In this document: one piece after another, positions 25,668 to 35,101 of the stretch
Position numbering within the stretch: the stretch's first letter is position 1
Layout of the letters: the number at the start of each line of letters is the position of its first letter
Assembly (NCBI RefSeq): GCF_000294775.2
Contig: NZ_CP015506.1
Location: 4,687,501-4,751,500 of the forward strand
From: Cytobacillus oceanisediminis 2691
Lineage (GTDB): Bacteria; Bacillota; Bacilli; Bacillales; Cytobacillaceae
Direction: 5' to 3'
Length of the DNA: 64,000 bases
The notes under the pieces: model-generated
What the model saw: the letters and a program-made list of their open reading frames with translations, nothing else
What the model was told of the DNA's origin: nothing
Database searches by the model: none
Program-made: the position numbers and the translations under genes

Positions 25668-26189
25668 ATGAATACAAGTGCTGCAGCCAAGTTGTTAGGA
25701 GTTTCGCCAAGCACTATTCAGCGATGGGTTAAACAACTGGGACTCCGGACGGAACGGAATGAACTAGGCCATTACTTATTTAGCGAAGAAGACATTAACC
25801 TGCTAAAGCAGGTGCAGGACCAGCTTAACCAGGGGATTATATTGCAGGACGTTACGGTAAATGGCAAAAAGACCAGAAAAGGTACGGTCCAGGGCGAAAC
25901 AGCTGAACCAGCCATGGAGAAAATTTATTTGAAGATCAGCGAGCTTGAGCAGCGGCTGAACGGAAAAGCGGATGATGTTGTCTCCTATCAGCTGCTGCAG
26001 CACCGCAGCGAAATAGAAGAGCTGCAAAAAGAGAATGCACGCCTGCTTAAACGGATTGAGGTTCTTGAAGCCAGGACAGCTGTAAAAAGCCGAAGCCTCC
26101 CCGCTGATACCCTTTTGGTTTTTGATCAGGAGAAGCCCAGAAAAAAATTAAAAAAGAAAAATATTTTTACTATGCTATTTGGATTTTAA
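25668..26189 (+). CDS. racA: Chromosome-anchoring protein RacA
   Basis: A 173-residue protein with an N-terminal MerR-type helix-turn-helix (AAAKLLGVSPSTIQRWVKQLGL, positions 4-25), then a long coiled coil (about 80-135) and a basic, hydrophobic C-terminus (KKKNIFTMLFGF). This order matches RacA, which binds centromere-like sites near the origin and ties them to DivIVA at the cell pole during sporulation. The sequence WVKQLGLRTERNELGHYLF is close to B. subtilis RacA. GGGAGGGG lies 7 bases before the ATG. Confidence 0.88.
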   Translation: MNTSAAAKLLGVSPSTIQRWVKQLGLRTERNELGHYLFSEEDINLLKQVQDQLNQGIILQDVTVNGKKTRKGTVQGETAEPAMEKIYLKISELEQRLNGKADDVVSYQLLQHRSEIEELQKENARLLKRIEVLEARTAVKSRSLPADTLLVFDQEKPRKKLKKKNIFTMLFGF

Positions 26190-26193
26190 TGGG

Positions 26194-26226
26194 CATAAAA
26201 GCGTTACGGCATGTAACGCTTTTATG
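26194..26226. terminator. Bidirectional terminator between racA and yuiH
   Basis: CATAAAAGCGTTAC / GTAACGCTTTTATG perfect 14-bp stem. Confidence 0.88.
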
Positions 26227-26230
26227 TTGA

Positions 26231-26827
26231 TTAATCATCCCAGCTGAATCGCTGCTCACGGAAGGGGTCACCATAGTTGTGATAGCCGTTTTTCTCCCAA
26301 AAACCAGGTTTGTCAGTTTCAGAAAACTCGATGCCTCTAATCCACTTTGCACTTTTCCAAAAATAAAGATGCGGAATCACGGCTCTTAGTGGAAATCCAT
26401 GCTCAGGAGTCAGGAGCTCACCGTTATGAGTATGGGCAAGCAGACTGGTGCTTTTTAAAAAATCTTTAATGGGGAGGTTCGTTGTCCACCCTTCTTCCGC
26501 ATGGAGAATTACAAATTGGGCGATTTCTTTTACGCCTGCCCGCCTGGCAATTTCCGTGGCGGAGACTCCCTCCCAAACATTATCAAGCTTTGACCAGCCC
26601 GTAACACAGTGGATATCATTTTTGTACTGTGTCTGAGGAAGGTTCATTACCTCCTCATGCGAAAAGGATAATTCCTTTTCCACTTCCCCAAATATCTGCA
26701 GACTCCATTCCTGCATATCCTTATAGTGCGGAACATTTCCATAGTGAAGTACAGGAAAGGCAGTCGTCACATTTTGATTTGGCGGTACCCGGCTTGAGGT
26801 CTGTTTTCTGATTTTCCCGAAATACAC
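26231..26827 (-). CDS. yuiH: Molybdopterin-dependent sulfite oxidase-like oxidoreductase YuiH
   Basis: A 198-residue protein, the same length as B. subtilis YuiH. It has the oxidoreductase molybdopterin-binding domain: HCVTGWSKLDNVWEGV with the Mo-ligand cysteine, and HGFPLRAVIPHLYFWKSAKWI. The substrate is unknown. The GTG at 26827 (MYFGKIRK) is chosen because GAGGTGG lies about 6 bases upstream and the reading matches YuiH; a longer frame would run into yuiF. No TAT leader is seen, so it appears cytosolic. Confidence 0.87.
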   Translation of the reverse strand: MYFGKIRKQTSSRVPPNQNVTTAFPVLHYGNVPHYKDMQEWSLQIFGEVEKELSFSHEEVMNLPQTQYKNDIHCVTGWSKLDNVWEGVSATEIARRAGVKEIAQFVILHAEEGWTTNLPIKDFLKSTSLLAHTHNGELLTPEHGFPLRAVIPHLYFWKSAKWIRGIEFSETDKPGFWEKNGYHNYGDPFREQRFSWDD

Positions 26828-26887
26828 TGAAGCCACCTCAGTTCTTTTTCCTTTATCGTACCCTACTTTTCGGACTGATAAAAGCAA

Positions 26888-26922
26888 TGAGAAAGCAGCC
26901 CCCTTTATGGAAGCTGCTGATT
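26888..26922 (-). terminator. Weak terminator after yuiF
   Basis: AGCAGC / GCTGCT stem, then TTTCTC on the minus strand; short stem and imperfect U-tract. Confidence 0.4.
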
Positions 26923-28233
26923 TTATAAGATAATTGCCGCCAGCCATCCAAACAGGATGAGCGGAATGTTGTAGTGAAGAAATGTTGGTACACAAGTATC
27001 CCAGATGTGATTGTGCTGTCCATCTGCATTCAAGCCCGCTGTTGGCCCCAATGTACTGTCTGACGCAGGCGAACCGGCATCTCCAAGAGCAGCGGCTGTC
27101 CCTACTAGAGCAATAGTTGCCATCGGACTGAAGCCAACCTCTAGTGCAAGAGGCACAAATATGGTTGCAATAATCGGGATGGTTGAAAATGAAGATCCAA
27201 TTCCCATTGTAACAAGTAAGCCGACAAGGAGCATAAGCAATGCAGCAAGTGATTTATTATCGCCGATGATTCCTGCCGCCTGTTCAACCAGGCTTTCAAC
27301 ATCGCCTGTTTCTTTTAATACATCTGCAAATCCAAATGCAGCCAGCATGACAAATCCAATAAATGCCATCATCTTCATGCCCTCTGTTAAAAGCTGATCT
27401 GCCTCGTTCCATTTAATAGCACCGCTGATATAAATAACTAAAATACCTGTCAGCGCCCCAAAGATCATTGAATCCAGCTGCAGCTGTACAATGAGAGCTG
27501 CTGCAATCGCAACGAGAGAAAAAATAATGCCCTTTTTTGAATAATTGCTTTTCTCCGTCTCCATTAATTCTGATGGACGATAATCCCTTTTTTTACGGTA
27601 AACAAATAATGCAATTAAAAGACCAGCAGCCATGCCGGCTACAGGAATAAGCATGGCTTTCGGAATGTCTGCCATCTCTACTGCCAATCCGCTATTCTCC
27701 ATATTTTCTGCGAGTATCCCGTGGAAAATTTGGCCAAATCCCGCAGGAAGCAAAATATACGGAGCTGTCAAACCAAATGTCAATACAGATGCTATCAGCC
27801 GACGGTCCATTTGGAGCTCATTCATAACCTTCAATAAAGGCGGAATTAATATCGGAATAAACGCAATATGAATTGGAATCAGATTCTGAGAAAAAATAGA
27901 CATTAATAAAATGGAAAATATAATGAGTGCTTTTGATAAAGTTTTCCCTCTGGATTCCCCGTCTTTTCCGACCTTAGCCAGGACCCAGTCCACTAATAGA
28001 TTCGGAAGCCCGGTTGCGGAAATGGCTAAAGCAAATCCGCCCAATAACGCATAACTTAATGCAACCTCTGCACTGCCGCCGAGCCCATTTGAAAAAACTT
28101 CAATGGTTTTATCTATGCTTAAACCGCCTGCCAGCCCGCCTGCCAATGCACCAGCCACAAGGGCAAGAACCACATTGACACGCAGAAGGCTGAGAACAAG
28201 CATGATTAAAACTGCAAGTATAACTGCATTCAT
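26923..28233 (-). CDS. yuiF: NhaC/GntP-like transporter YuiF
   Basis: A 436-residue membrane protein with 11-12 helices. The C-terminal [34 protein letters not shown] region (positions about 380-410) is a hallmark of YuiF-like members of the Na+/H+ antiporter superfamily, often annotated as amino-acid permease. The substrate is not established. AAAGAGGG is 7 bases upstream of the ATG. It lies between yuiH and pepA as in B. subtilis, where yuiG is in addition present. Confidence 0.82.
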   Translation of the reverse strand: MNAVILAVLIMLVLSLLRVNVVLALVAGALAGGLAGGLSIDKTIEVFSNGLGGSAEVALSYALLGGFALAISATGLPNLLVDWVLAKVGKDGESRGKTLSKALIIFSILLMSIFSQNLIPIHIAFIPILIPPLLKVMNELQMDRRLIASVLTFGLTAPYILLPAGFGQIFHGILAENMENSGLAVEMADIPKAMLIPVAGMAAGLLIALFVYRKKRDYRPSELMETEKSNYSKKGIIFSLVAIAAALIVQLQLDSMIFGALTGILVIYISGAIKWNEADQLLTEGMKMMAFIGFVMLAAFGFADVLKETGDVESLVEQAAGIIGDNKSLAALLMLLVGLLVTMGIGSSFSTIPIIATIFVPLALEVGFSPMATIALVGTAAALGDAGSPASDSTLGPTAGLNADGQHNHIWDTCVPTFLHYNIPLILFGWLAAIIL

Positions 28234-28487
28234 GATGATACCCTCTTTCTGTACTTATGTCCCATTATACTTTACTATGCTAAATTGGTAGAGAACTAAA
28301 ACACAATTATTAAACTATCATATTTCCACTTTTCGTGTCAATGATTTTAGGCAGATTCAGAAATGGGAGTTTACGCCAAGACGCTGTTTTGGCCGATAAA
28401 TCGACGGTTTTAGCCCCGTATTTTTGGTAAACCGGCCAGTAAAGTTCATTTTTACAGTGCCAAGTCAATTTAGGCTAAAAAACTGTA

Positions 28488-28516
28488 TAAAAAAACTCCG
28501 GATCTCTCCAGAGTCT
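28488..28516 (-). terminator. Terminator of pepA
   Basis: On the minus strand ACTCTGG / CCGGAGT (one G-T pair) is followed by TTTTTTT. Confidence 0.75.
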
Positions 28517-28525
28517 GTTTCATCG

Positions 28526-30028
28526 TTATTTTACTTCAAATCTTTCAACAAGCAGTGCCAATGTACGTACCATAACGCCTGTAGCCCCGTCTGGTCCAAG
28601 ATCATGGCTTTTTGATGTTGTGGCTGTACCGGCAATATCAAGATGCACCCATGGTGTGTTCTCGGCAAATTCACCGACAAATCCTCCGCCCATAATGGCA
28701 TGGCCGGCACGTCCTGGCGAATTGTTAAGATCCGCAACTTTGCTGCTTCTGATTCTTTCTTTATCTTTTTCAAAGAGAGGCAGGCGCCAGATTGGTTCGC
28801 CAGCTTCATAGGATGCTTCCAGCACCTGCTCAAACCACTCTTCATTATTGGTTAATGCACCTGTTGTTTCTTCCCCCAGTGCAACAATGACACCGCCAGT
28901 CAGAGTGGCAACATCCACCAGGTAGTCCGCTCCATGATGCTTTGCATATGTTACCGCATCAGCAAGAGCCAGACGCCCTTCTGCATCCGTGTTAAGAACT
29001 TCAATGGTTTTCCCGCTCATGGATGTGATGACATCATCCGGCTTAAACGCTGTTCCGCTCACCATATTATCTGTAGAAGGAATAACAGCGACAACATTTT
29101 GTTCAGGCTTCAGTTCGCCGATGACTTCCATTGCGCCAAGCACAGCCGCCGCTCCGCCCATATCGGTTTTCATACCGACAATGCCGTCCTTTGGTTTAAT
29201 GGAGTAGCCTCCTGTATCAAAGGTAATTCCTTTGCCCACCAGGCCGATGACATCCTTCCATTCTTCCTTGCCCTGATATTTAATGACAATCATCTTAGGA
29301 GGCTCTGCTGATCCCTGATTTACTGCCAAAAGAGCACCCATGCCAAGCTTAAGCATATCCTCTTTTTCAAGTATTTCCACTTCAAATCCGTATCTCCATG
29401 CCAGTTCAGAAGAGTAATTTGCCAGATCAGTGGCGGTCAGCATATTGCCTGGCAGGTTGACTAATGTACGGGCTGAGTTCGTTCCTTTTCCGTGTGCATA
29501 CCCTACTGTAAGGGAGGCCTTTACATCTTCCTCATCTGCGGCTTCGCAATAAACAGCAATACTTTCAATATCTTTTTCGGGTTCGTTCGATTTCTGTTTG
29601 TAATCTTCAAACTTATAGGTGGAAAGCGCAAACGCCTCGCTGGCTGCATGGGCTGCATCAAGCGCATCTACATTTCCTCCAATAAATGTATCAAGGTAAA
29701 CACCCGCATTTTGAAGCTTGGACGATTTCACTTCCTTAAATGCCCTGCCCAATGCTTCACGCAACCCTTCAAAGCTGAATTCTTTTTCTTTTCCAAGGCC
29801 TACTGTAATTAATCGTTTGGCCCCAATTTTTCCAAAAGTATGTATTTTTGCAATGGCTTTTTTCTTGGCAGAAATATCTCCGCTTTTTACCAAATCTGTC
29901 AGCTGGCCGTCAAATTGGTCATCTGCACGGGCCAGTACACCTTCAAGCCTGGCTGGTTTATCGAAGACACCAACGATCAGGCATTCCTGTTCGGCTGAGA
30001 AGTCAAATTCTTTCTTTACTGAAAACAT
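28526..30028 (-). CDS. pepA: Leucyl aminopeptidase (M17 family), YuiE/PepA
   Basis: A 500-residue cytosolic metallo-aminopeptidase, same length as B. subtilis YuiE. The N-terminal macro-like domain is followed by the catalytic domain with [24 protein letters not shown] and the family signature NTDAEGRL, providing the two-metal site. It removes N-terminal residues from peptides. The ATG at 30028 has GGGGGTG 6 bases upstream. No export signal. Confidence 0.94.
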   Translation of the reverse strand: MFSVKKEFDFSAEQECLIVGVFDKPARLEGVLARADDQFDGQLTDLVKSGDISAKKKAIAKIHTFGKIGAKRLITVGLGKEKEFSFEGLREALGRAFKEVKSSKLQNAGVYLDTFIGGNVDALDAAHAASEAFALSTYKFEDYKQKSNEPEKDIESIAVYCEAADEEDVKASLTVGYAHGKGTNSARTLVNLPGNMLTATDLANYSSELAWRYGFEVEILEKEDMLKLGMGALLAVNQGSAEPPKMIVIKYQGKEEWKDVIGLVGKGITFDTGGYSIKPKDGIVGMKTDMGGAAAVLGAMEVIGELKPEQNVVAVIPSTDNMVSGTAFKPDDVITSMSGKTIEVLNTDAEGRLALADAVTYAKHHGADYLVDVATLTGGVIVALGEETTGALTNNEEWFEQVLEASYEAGEPIWRLPLFEKDKERIRSSKVADLNNSPGRAGHAIMGGGFVGEFAENTPWVHLDIAGTATTSKSHDLGPDGATGVMVRTLALLVERFEVK

Positions 30029-30119
30029 TTCTGGCACCCCCATAATATCTTTTTCATCTTATTATATCGAAAATACTGAATTATTTCGACTATCTAATTT
30101 TATGGCATTTCTATTTTTG

Positions 30120-30497
30120 CTAATCTTCCAAATATAGGACCAGCTGCGGCAGCTTAGGAAGAGTTTCTATCATTTCAAATGGCAGCCGATCGATATTTTC
30201 CGGAAAAATAGTAAGGCATTCTTCAATAAACCCATACACATGCTCAAGATTAATCCCCCAGTGTTTAGGCCGGTAAGACTGCAAGTATTCCTGCGCCGCC
30301 TGCATCATCAGCCTTGCTCCTTTGACATTGCCGTATTCATAATGATAAATGCTGACACTCATTTGCAGCAGACCTTTCAGAAATAAATTGCCTTTGTCCG
30401 TCATCCACATTTCCTCAAGAAGATCATGGCATGTGTAATAGTCACCTTCATTGAAACTGACAAAGAATTCGTAGTATTCAAGAGGATAATCTTCCAT
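30120..30497 (-). CDS. DUF309-family protein
   Basis: A 125-residue helical protein with the DUF309 signature: FNEGDYYTCHDLLEEMWM (about 14-31), FLKGLLQMSVSIYHYEYGN and GA. Related proteins occur in all Bacillaceae and have no proven function; the fold is an up-down helical repeat. GGGGTGG lies close before the ATG. It is divergent from the following membrane protein. Confidence 0.83.
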   Translation of the reverse strand: MEDYPLEYYEFFVSFNEGDYYTCHDLLEEMWMTDKGNLFLKGLLQMSVSIYHYEYGNVKGARLMMQAAQEYLQSYRPKHWGINLEHVYGFIEECLTIFPENIDRLPFEMIETLPKLPQLVLYLED

Positions 30498-30631
30498 GAA
30501 ACCACCCCATATTCAGGACTTCCTATCACTATCATTTTAACAAAAAGAATAGAGACTATCCTATATATACAATCCTTAAGTATATTCTTTAATTATTGGG
30601 TAAAGAAAATAGAGACAGAAAGGAGAACGTT

Positions 30632-31297
30632 ATGGATCCTCTATTATTTGCCGCCTTCTCAGCAGGATATATCCTGCTGTTCTTCTGGGCGCTAAGCACT
30701 GTTAAGGACAGCGGCCTCATTAGTGCTGTCTTCCTGCTTCCTGTACTTCTGGGGTTAATTTACGATAACGGAATTCTGGCTGCTGGCCGTTTTATCGGGG
30801 AGGGCAATACTTTAAAATATCTGAATTATGCCCGTTTTTGGATTCACTCCTTTTTCACGCCACTGCTTGTACTCTACTCCTGGAATACTTTAAAACAAGC
30901 AGATCTAGAATGGGCCAAAACAGGCACATTTAAATGGATTGCCTATTTGCTTACTGTAGGATTAATTATTCTGGAACTTGCTGCTGAGGTATTCGGACTT
31001 AAACTGGAAGCAAGGCGGGAATATGGTGTTCTCAGCTATTCAGATACAGAGGCACCAGGCGGCCCTCCCGTTATGGTACTGATCGTATCTGCTGTGCTGC
31101 TGGCGGCATCTGTTGTTATTTGGCGCAAACAGGGCTGGTTCTGGTTTTTTGCCGGAGCTGTATTGATGATTATCGGAAGCGCCATTGATATTCCAATTGA
31201 AAGTGCAGCTGCAGTGAATGCCTTTGAGTGGCTTCTTTTGTTTTCCCTGACAGCAACATCGTATTTTCAAAAAAAGCATCGTTTAACAAAAACTTAA
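30632..31297 (+). CDS. Conserved seven-helix membrane protein, unknown function
   Basis: A 221-residue protein with about seven hydrophobic segments spread over its length and a short basic tail (QKKHRLTKT). Conserved-looking polar residues within helices include Y-D-N (45-47), R-F-I (54-56) and a histidine in ARFWIHSFF. I do not recognise a characterised family. The ATG at 30632 has AAAGGAG 6 bases upstream; the earlier frame start at 30596 has no site. Confidence 0.7.
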   Translation: MDPLLFAAFSAGYILLFFWALSTVKDSGLISAVFLLPVLLGLIYDNGILAAGRFIGEGNTLKYLNYARFWIHSFFTPLLVLYSWNTLKQADLEWAKTGTFKWIAYLLTVGLIILELAAEVFGLKLEARREYGVLSYSDTEAPGGPPVMVLIVSAVLLAASVVIWRKQGWFWFFAGAVLMIIGSAIDIPIESAAAVNAFEWLLLFSLTATSYFQKKHRLTKT

Positions 31298-31425
31298 AAT
31301 AGATCAGCTTGCAGGAAGGAACAATCTGTTGGAGAATATTAGTTAGTATAGCTTTCGGCAGTTCCTTAAAAAATGCCTATTCGAAGCTGCAGCGGGAGTA
31401 TCATACACTCAAGAGGTGGTCTCAT

Positions 31426-31902
31426 ATGGAGTTATTGACAAATTTTCCTTTATGGTCTGCATTGGCAGCCATCTTCTTTGCCCAATTTGTAAAAGTGCCC
31501 ATTCAATTCATTGCCACCCGGAAAGTGGATTGGTCCCTTTTGACAAGTACTGGAGGGATGCCCAGCTCACACTCAGCAGCAGTAACTGCCCTTTCAACCG
31601 GGGTTGCACTAGAGACCGGAATGGAATCCGCTGTTTTCGCTGTCTCAGCCGTTTTTGCCATTATCACAATGTTTGATGCTACCGGAGTACGGCGTCAGGC
31701 TGGTGAACAGGCGATTGTACTAAACCAGCTTGTTGCCGACTTCAATAAATTCGTTGAAGAAGCAAAGACATGGCAGAAGAAAGAAGGCCAAGAAAAACAG
31801 AAAGAATTGAAGGAGCTGCTTGGCCATAAGCCGATAGAAGTTCTATTTGGCGGCCTGACTGGAATCCTATTGACTTTAGCTCTTCATTATTTATTTTCCT
31901 GA
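31426..31902 (+). CDS. yuiD: Divergent PAP2-family membrane protein YuiD
   Basis: A 158-residue protein, same length as B. subtilis YuiD. It belongs to the DUF212 (acid-phosphatase/vanadium haloperoxidase-related) group: STGGMPSSHSAAV carries the SSH motif and MFDATGVRRQAGEQA follows. It has four membrane helices. Function is unproven. GAGGTGG lies 6 bases before the ATG; the longer upstream frame to 31309 has no site. Confidence 0.85.
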   Translation: MELLTNFPLWSALAAIFFAQFVKVPIQFIATRKVDWSLLTSTGGMPSSHSAAVTALSTGVALETGMESAVFAVSAVFAIITMFDATGVRRQAGEQAIVLNQLVADFNKFVEEAKTWQKKEGQEKQKELKELLGHKPIEVLFGGLTGILLTLALHYLFS

Positions 31903-31916
31903 GGGTGTGATTTAAT

Positions 31917-32702
31917 TTGAAAATCCTTTCTTTATGCCCAAGCAACACGGAATTAGTGGAATACTTGGGATTTACTGATATGCTCGCGGGGGTGGACGAT
32001 TATTCGGATTGGCCGGACCGAATATCCAGGCTGCCCCGGCTGGGCCCTGACTTGTCTATTAATATGGACAATGTGGAGAAATTAGAGCCTGATCTTGTGC
32101 TGGCATCCCTTAGTGTACCCGGCATGGAAAAGAATGTAGCAGAGCTTGAAAAAAGGCAGATTCCCCACATTGTTTTAAATCCTCAAAGCCTGGCAGATAT
32201 TGAACAGGACCTGATACTGACAGCAGAGAAAATCGGAAAGCCAGAAAGAGGTATTTTGGCTGCTGAAGAGTTTGCGGCAAAAATTGAGGCACTTAAGCTC
32301 ATCTCAAGCAGAATTGAAAATAAACCGAGCCTCTATTGGGAATGGTGGCCCAAGCCTGTATTTACACCCGGCAAAGTCAATTGGCTGACGGAAATCAGTG
32401 AAATTTCCGGTGGAATGAATTTATTTAGGGATATTGAGCTTGCGAGTGTCCAGACCGATTGGGAAGATGTCCTGAATCGGCAGCCGGATTATATTTGTCT
32501 CGCCTGGGTCGGTGTCAGAAGAGAAAAGGTAAATCCGGATATTGTCCTGAAACGTCCAGGCTGGAGTGAAATGGAAGCAGTTAAGCAGAACAGAATTCTG
32601 GTTCTGGAAGAAGAATTTTTTTGCAGGCCTTCACCTCGGCTGATTGAAGGAGCCATAAAATTAGCTAAAAAAATCCACCCGCAGGCATTTTCTAAGATAT
32701 AA
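31917..32702 (+). CDS. Periplasmic-binding-fold (BtuF-like) protein without export signal
   Basis: A 261-residue protein homologous to cobalamin/siderophore-binding proteins of ABC transporters: MKILSLCPSNTELVEYLG, DDYSDWP and a C-terminal ...RPSPRLIEGA. It starts at TTG 31917 (GAGGGTGTGA upstream) with no signal peptide or lipobox, so it is cytosolic. No permease or ATPase gene is nearby. It is often annotated as cobalamin-binding; its true ligand is unknown. It follows yuiD by 14 bases and may be co-transcribed. Confidence 0.75.
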   Translation: MKILSLCPSNTELVEYLGFTDMLAGVDDYSDWPDRISRLPRLGPDLSINMDNVEKLEPDLVLASLSVPGMEKNVAELEKRQIPHIVLNPQSLADIEQDLILTAEKIGKPERGILAAEEFAAKIEALKLISSRIENKPSLYWEWWPKPVFTPGKVNWLTEISEISGGMNLFRDIELASVQTDWEDVLNRQPDYICLAWVGVRREKVNPDIVLKRPGWSEMEAVKQNRILVLEEEFFCRPSPRLIEGAIKLAKKIHPQAFSKI

Positions 32703-32707
32703 AAATA

Positions 32708-32744
32708 AAAAGGCAAATCCGATTATTCCCGCGGATTTGCCTGC
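32708..32744. terminator. Bidirectional terminator between the BtuF-like gene and yuiC
   Basis: GGCAAATCCG / CGGATTTGCC stem with A/T-rich flanks. Confidence 0.82.
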
Positions 32745-32753
32745 ATTCCGTAT

Positions 32754-33470
32754 TTATTTTTTCTCAGATTTAATATATTGCTGTCTAAAAACCTGCATGG
32801 ATTCATTTTCATTCAGTAACATTAATTCTTCTTCAGTCAGGGTACCATCGCCCATTTCAACGATGTAAACATCGAGTGTTTTCTTTCCCCAGTTATTATA
32901 AACATCATCTACCGTTTCATAATAGAGGTCCAATTTATTCCCCTTAATAGCACCGCCTTTATCGGCTACAACACCATACCCATAACCCGGGACAAACAGG
33001 ATCGTTCCAATCGGAAAAACATTTAAATCTGCTGCAACTGTAGAGTATAAATCTCTTTTAACTTTAACCCCTGAGTATGTAATTCCAAAGGACGGGTGAT
33101 CCGGATTTTTGCCTGTCGACTCGTAAAATGCCGTATATCCAGTAGCTATTACTTGTTTTTTCTGATACTGCGACCAGTCAATCGATTCTTCCAGTGTCGG
33201 CGGCTGCTCAATTGCTACAGCTTCACTCGCAGAAATCTTAGGTTCCAGACTCACTGCCTGCTTCAAAAACTTAAATGCTACGCCAACCGATTTTAATGTA
33301 TGGTCAAACTTTGAATTTCCATCTTCGCCAGCTTGTTCAGCATCACTTTGATGCAGCTGAACAATTGATCGGGCTTCCACTCCGGAAATCGAATGGAATG
33401 TTGTCAATAACGCGCCTATAAATAAGGCTGACATTACCGAACGTTTCATCCATATTTTTAATTTGCTCAT
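32754..33470 (-). CDS. yuiC: 3D-domain cell-wall protein YuiC
   Basis: A 238-residue exported protein. A signal peptide or N-terminal anchor (about 8-33, EARS) precedes a linker and a 3D domain at about 105-205, named after its three aspartates ([17 protein letters not shown] contains two). The family (YuiC, YocH, Sps) resembles MltA lytic transglycosylases and is linked to peptidoglycan cleavage and stationary-phase survival. TTGGGAGG lies upstream of the ATG. The gene order yuiD-yuiC-yuiB-yuiA is conserved. Confidence 0.88.
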   Translation of the reverse strand: MSKLKIWMKRSVMSALFIGALLTTFHSISGVEARSIVQLHQSDAEQAGEDGNSKFDHTLKSVGVAFKFLKQAVSLEPKISASEAVAIEQPPTLEESIDWSQYQKKQVIATGYTAFYESTGKNPDHPSFGITYSGVKVKRDLYSTVAADLNVFPIGTILFVPGYGYGVVADKGGAIKGNKLDLYYETVDDVYNNWGKKTLDVYIVEMGDGTLTEEELMLLNENESMQVFRQQYIKSEKK

Positions 33471-33623
33471 CTATTACACTCCTCCCAAAGTTATTCATTT
33501 CCCATCTTCGAGAGAAATATTCATAACTTATGGGAGCGGAAGCCTCCGGGCATCCGTTTTTAGACAGGCTAAAGCCAGTAATAGCATAGGCTTGGGCGAT
33601 TTGATCACACTAATCAAAAAAAA

Positions 33624-33653
33624 TAAAAAATCCCTGCCGTCAGCAGAGATTTC
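33624..33653 (-). terminator. Terminator of yuiB
   Basis: AAATCCCTGC / GCAGAGATTT stem, followed on the minus strand by TTTTTATTTTTTT. Confidence 0.75.
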
Positions 33654-33662
33654 AAATCAAAT

Positions 33663-33986
33663 TTAAAACATCCGATATCCTTTTTTACGGAGCAGCCTAA
33701 TGGTAATTCCGGCAACGATGGCGCCTGCCATTCCGCTGCTTAATATGAGGATGTCAGCCAGAGCGAGGCTGGACAATTCAACGCCAAGACTGGAAAACGA
33801 TTCTCCCGGGTCCTGAAAATACTCAATAAAACGAACTTTATCGATGATAAAGATAGCGATAATTGGATAAATAATGGCCATGATCCAGGACATTCTTAAC
33901 AGCATATTTAATATAAAACCTATTCCAAAAAACAGCACAAAAAATAGAAGCATTGAAATAGGCAAAACGAAAATCGTCATTTGCAT
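33663..33986 (-). CDS. yuiB: YuiB-family membrane protein
   Basis: A 107-residue protein with three membrane helices (about 5-25, 30-50, 75-98) and a basic C-terminus (LLRKKGYRMF). Size and place match B. subtilis YuiB (105 aa), of unknown function. GGGAGG is 10 bases before the ATG. Confidence 0.82.
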   Translation of the reverse strand: MQMTIFVLPISMLLFFVLFFGIGFILNMLLRMSWIMAIIYPIIAIFIIDKVRFIEYFQDPGESFSSLGVELSSLALADILILSSGMAGAIVAGITIRLLRKKGYRMF

Positions 33987-34079
33987 GAACTTATTTCCTC
34001 CCTTAGCACATCAATATTTAGTGTACTTTAATGTAGATTAGGGAGTCAACAAGAAAAGTAGGCGGGCCAGCACACCCGC

Positions 34080-34175
34080 TATTTAGAAAACTGGAAGCGC
34101 CTTGCCCATCCCCGAAACCTCGAGGGGGTAGTCTACTTTTGTTAGACAGTTATCTAACTTCAGAAATTATACATT
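34080..34175 (+). repeat. Dispersed hairpin repeat, short form (copy 4)
   Basis: GGAAGCGCCTTGCCCATCCCCGA, then CCTCGAGGGGGTAG and TTAGACAGTTATCTAACTTCAG. The region after the end is similar to that of copy 8 (CTTCAGAA...TACATTCTT), so the element includes a 3' extension. Confidence 0.75.
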
Positions 34176-34189
34176 CTTATCCTTTGAAA

Positions 34190-34219
34190 AGAAAAACTTC
34201 GCATTCCGCGAAGTTTTTG
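34190..34219 (-). terminator. Terminator of yuiA
   Basis: AAAAACTTCGC / GCGAAGTTTTT perfect stem. Confidence 0.85.
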
Positions 34220-34221
34220 GT

Positions 34222-34347
34222 TTATTCCTTTTTCTTTCCTGTACCACCGCAGCAGCTGCAGGTTTCAGATCCACCTAACAATAATTGGAAATACCCTTTC
34301 CCAGAACAATACATACACTCTTTATTTTCATAATTCTTAGCTGTCAT
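34222..34347 (-). CDS. yuiA: YuiA-family small zinc-finger protein
   Basis: A 41-residue protein on the minus strand, beginning MTAKNYENKE. It has two CxxCxGxG-type knuckles, C11-M-Y-C14-S-G-K-G and C30-S-C-C33-G-G-T-G, as in the DnaJ cysteine-rich domain, so one zinc ion is likely bound. This matches YuiA, found between yuiB and yumB in B. subtilis. AAGGAG lies 9 bases before the ATG at 34347. A perfect terminator follows directly. Confidence 0.85.
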   Translation of the reverse strand: MTAKNYENKECMYCSGKGYFQLLLGGSETCSCCGGTGKKKE

Positions 34348-34507
34348 TTCATTCATCTCCTTTTAGATTTCGTAACTGAATTTTCTGATAATATACCAAG
34401 GATATGAAGAAATGAAAAGCACCATATTTCATGAAAAACTACCGTTGGAAACGCATACAAGCATAGTTTGCTTCATATTTCTCGTTCTATCTCTAAATTT
34501 CAGAAAA

Positions 34508-34999
34508 TTATAAAAATAGTTTATATGCAGTGTATCCAAAAGTATCTCCGGGATTAATGCCGTTAATTAAAGGTTTTATGGAGGAATCAGAAGGATCTAA
34601 TATGTATTTTAAAAGAACTGATGCATCCGGGTCTTCAGCAAGCTCTTTCGGATCGCGATACTGCACATCAAAAAGTTCACTTTCCTGAACTTTTAATGAT
34701 TGTCCAGGCTCAGCTTCCAGCAAAAACAAAACCATATTATCACTGACCTCCCCTTTGAGAACACCTGTACGCAATCCAAGCAAGCCTTTCACTGAACATT
34801 TAATTCCTGTCTCTTCTTCAACTTCACGAACTGCAGCTTCATCAGCTGTTTCGCCCGGCTCGACAAATCCGGCAGGCAGAGACCATTTGCCTTTAAGGCC
34901 TCCGTATTTCTTTTTAACGACAAGCCAATAACCTTCAGGTGAAATAACGAGCCCTGAAACCGCCAGCCAGACCTTTCCCCGTTTATGTTCCACTCCCAT
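34508..34999 (-). CDS. NUDIX hydrolase
   Basis: A 163-residue protein with a perfect Nudix box (G44-x5-E50-x7-R58-E-V-x-E-E-x-G65-I66), which binds the divalent metal. The family hydrolyses nucleoside diphosphates linked to another moiety; the exact substrate cannot be read from sequence. A 25-residue C-terminal extension ([20 protein letters not shown]) follows. GGAGGT is 7 bases upstream of the ATG. It lies downstream of yumB on the same strand. Confidence 0.88.
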   Translation of the reverse strand: MGVEHKRGKVWLAVSGLVISPEGYWLVVKKKYGGLKGKWSLPAGFVEPGETADEAAVREVEEETGIKCSVKGLLGLRTGVLKGEVSDNMVLFLLEAEPGQSLKVQESELFDVQYRDPKELAEDPDASVLLKYILDPSDSSIKPLINGINPGDTFGYTAYKLFL

Positions 35000-35045
35000 C
35001 CGATAACCTCCTTTTTAACTAATTCTATCACGAAAATTTGTCCAT

Positions 35046-35077
35046 TAAAAAAGGGACAGACTAAATAGTCCATCCCA
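35046..35077 (-). terminator. Terminator of yumB
   Basis: On the minus strand GGGATGGACTA / TAGTCTGTCCC followed by TTTTTTAATGG. Confidence 0.75.
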
Positions 35078-35101
35078 TTACTATATATGATAGCCGATTT
35101 A

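Noticed and set aside
26828-26995. Extended N-terminus of YuiH
   Set aside because: It would overlap the yuiF coding region and does not resemble YuiH.
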